A program made the translations under genes and the position numbers. A DNA stretch of 64,000 nucleotides from Holothuria scabra (lineage: Eukaryota > Echinodermata > Holothuroidea > Aspidochirotida > Holothuriidae). Shown piece by piece: positions 63,445 through 64,000 of the stretch. The notes under the pieces were generated by a model. That model saw only the letters and a program-made list of their open reading frames with translations, was not told where the DNA came from and did not search any database. Each line of letters begins with the position of its first letter. Position 1 is the stretch's first letter. The stretch lies in the NCBI GenBank assembly GCA_037179385.1, contig CM074190.1:6524284-6588283 (forward strand), in the 5' to 3' direction.

Positions 63445-64000
63445 TTAAGAAGAAAATCTGGTTGTCCAAAACCCTTTTGCACAATGGCAAAATAGAGGTT
63501 ATGTTCCTTAATTATTGGTCTTAAAGAATAAGAAGATGTAGTTTGATAGACAAAAACACACAAATCTGGAATATTGCATGATGGAAAAAGTTAACACAAT
63601 GGATCAAGGAGCAATATATAGTCTTTAATCAGATTTAAGATGCTCTGCTTTTTAATTCTTACTGAGCAAAAAATAAATTTACCATCAGACAACCAATTTT
63701 CAACTTTTGGCTGTCTATATCAAATTTTATCCTTGTCAACTGGAAAACCACAAAAATCAAGCTCTGGATTGAGTATTTATTTGTTTCCCTACCAAAAATC
63801 TGAATAGTGCATGATTTTCATCATGGGCTGAGAGAAGGTTAGGAGGGACATGGGAATGCAGGCTGGATTGGACCAACAAGGTGGTGGCTCATTGGTAAAG
63901 TCAGGAAGTGGATGGACTTCTTCCAAAACACATGGAGGAAAACTTGGCAATAAAAACAAAATTTAAAAAATTTTGTGTCAATTAAAAGGCATAGGGAAGG

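Larger units (their letters stand above)
61791..64000. other. Right end of window, repeats only
   Basis: Contains family-A copy 9 and piggyBac-like copy 2, listed separately, plus a T/G homopolymer pair at 62078-62102. No exon or promoter was recognised. Confidence 0.45.

Overview
This is a stretch of animal nuclear DNA. It is AT-rich by eye, has no dense open reading frames, and is full of short dispersed repeats. The only gene I can support is one spliced protein-kinase gene on the minus strand, spread over at least 47 kb. Its exons encode the core of an AGC kinase of the PKA-catalytic / PRKX type. The repeat content (tandem monomers carrying TGACCTTTGACCT, many TTAA-flanked miniature transposons, hAT-like miniature elements, one tRNA-headed SINE candidate) and the large introns suggest a marine invertebrate, perhaps an echinoderm or another invertebrate deuterostome. 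The species is inference and I cannot fix it.

Gene layout (minus strand, transcription from high to low coordinates). Exon a is 53160-53328 (glycine-rich loop, Lys, helix-C Glu). Exon b is 33525-33788 (hinge, YRDLKPEN, DFG). Exon c is 10910-11029 (activation loop [27 protein letters not shown]). Exon d is 5930-6025 (PPFFDDNPFGIYEKIL). All four have consensus splice sites and their split codons join in frame: 649 bp, about 216 residues. Introns are about 19.4, 22.5 and 4.9 kb. The N-terminal exon (ending in phase 1 with a G) and the C-terminal exon or exons (last kinase helices and C-tail) were not found. They probably lie beyond the window edges or are too short to see by eye.

Everything else is intronic or flanking, and most recognisable structure is transposon-derived. 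(1) An array of about 145-bp monomers (about 8.9-10.8 kb), each built around a direct repeat of nuclear-receptor half-sites (DR1), stops about 0.1 kb past the exon c splice donor. (2) Several TTAA-flanked non-autonomous DNA transposon families occur: a ~297-bp family with nine clear copies, a ~250-bp family with six or more, a piggyBac-like 246-251-bp pair near both window ends, and larger 1.47-2.03 kb elements at 11.2, 18.9 and 22.6 kb. (3) hAT-like elements lie at 41.1, 54.0 and 59.4 kb. (4) A TA-flanked 1.7-kb element with long perfect inverted ends lies at 14.6 kb. (5) Palindromic fold-back elements lie at 23.6, 45.2 and 57.7 kb. (6) A ~1-kb unclassified repeat is present at 30.6 and 60.9 kb in opposite orientation. 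(7) A 3.4-kb block at 47.9-51.3 kb looks unlike its surroundings and is bounded by a short inverted repeat.

No intact transposase, reverse transcriptase or viral gene is visible; the longest ATG-initiated open frame anywhere is about 141 codons. No rRNA, CRISPR or bacterial-type operon is present. The most interesting signals are the DR1 satellite beside a kinase exon and the many apparently unrelated element families that all sit in TTAA.
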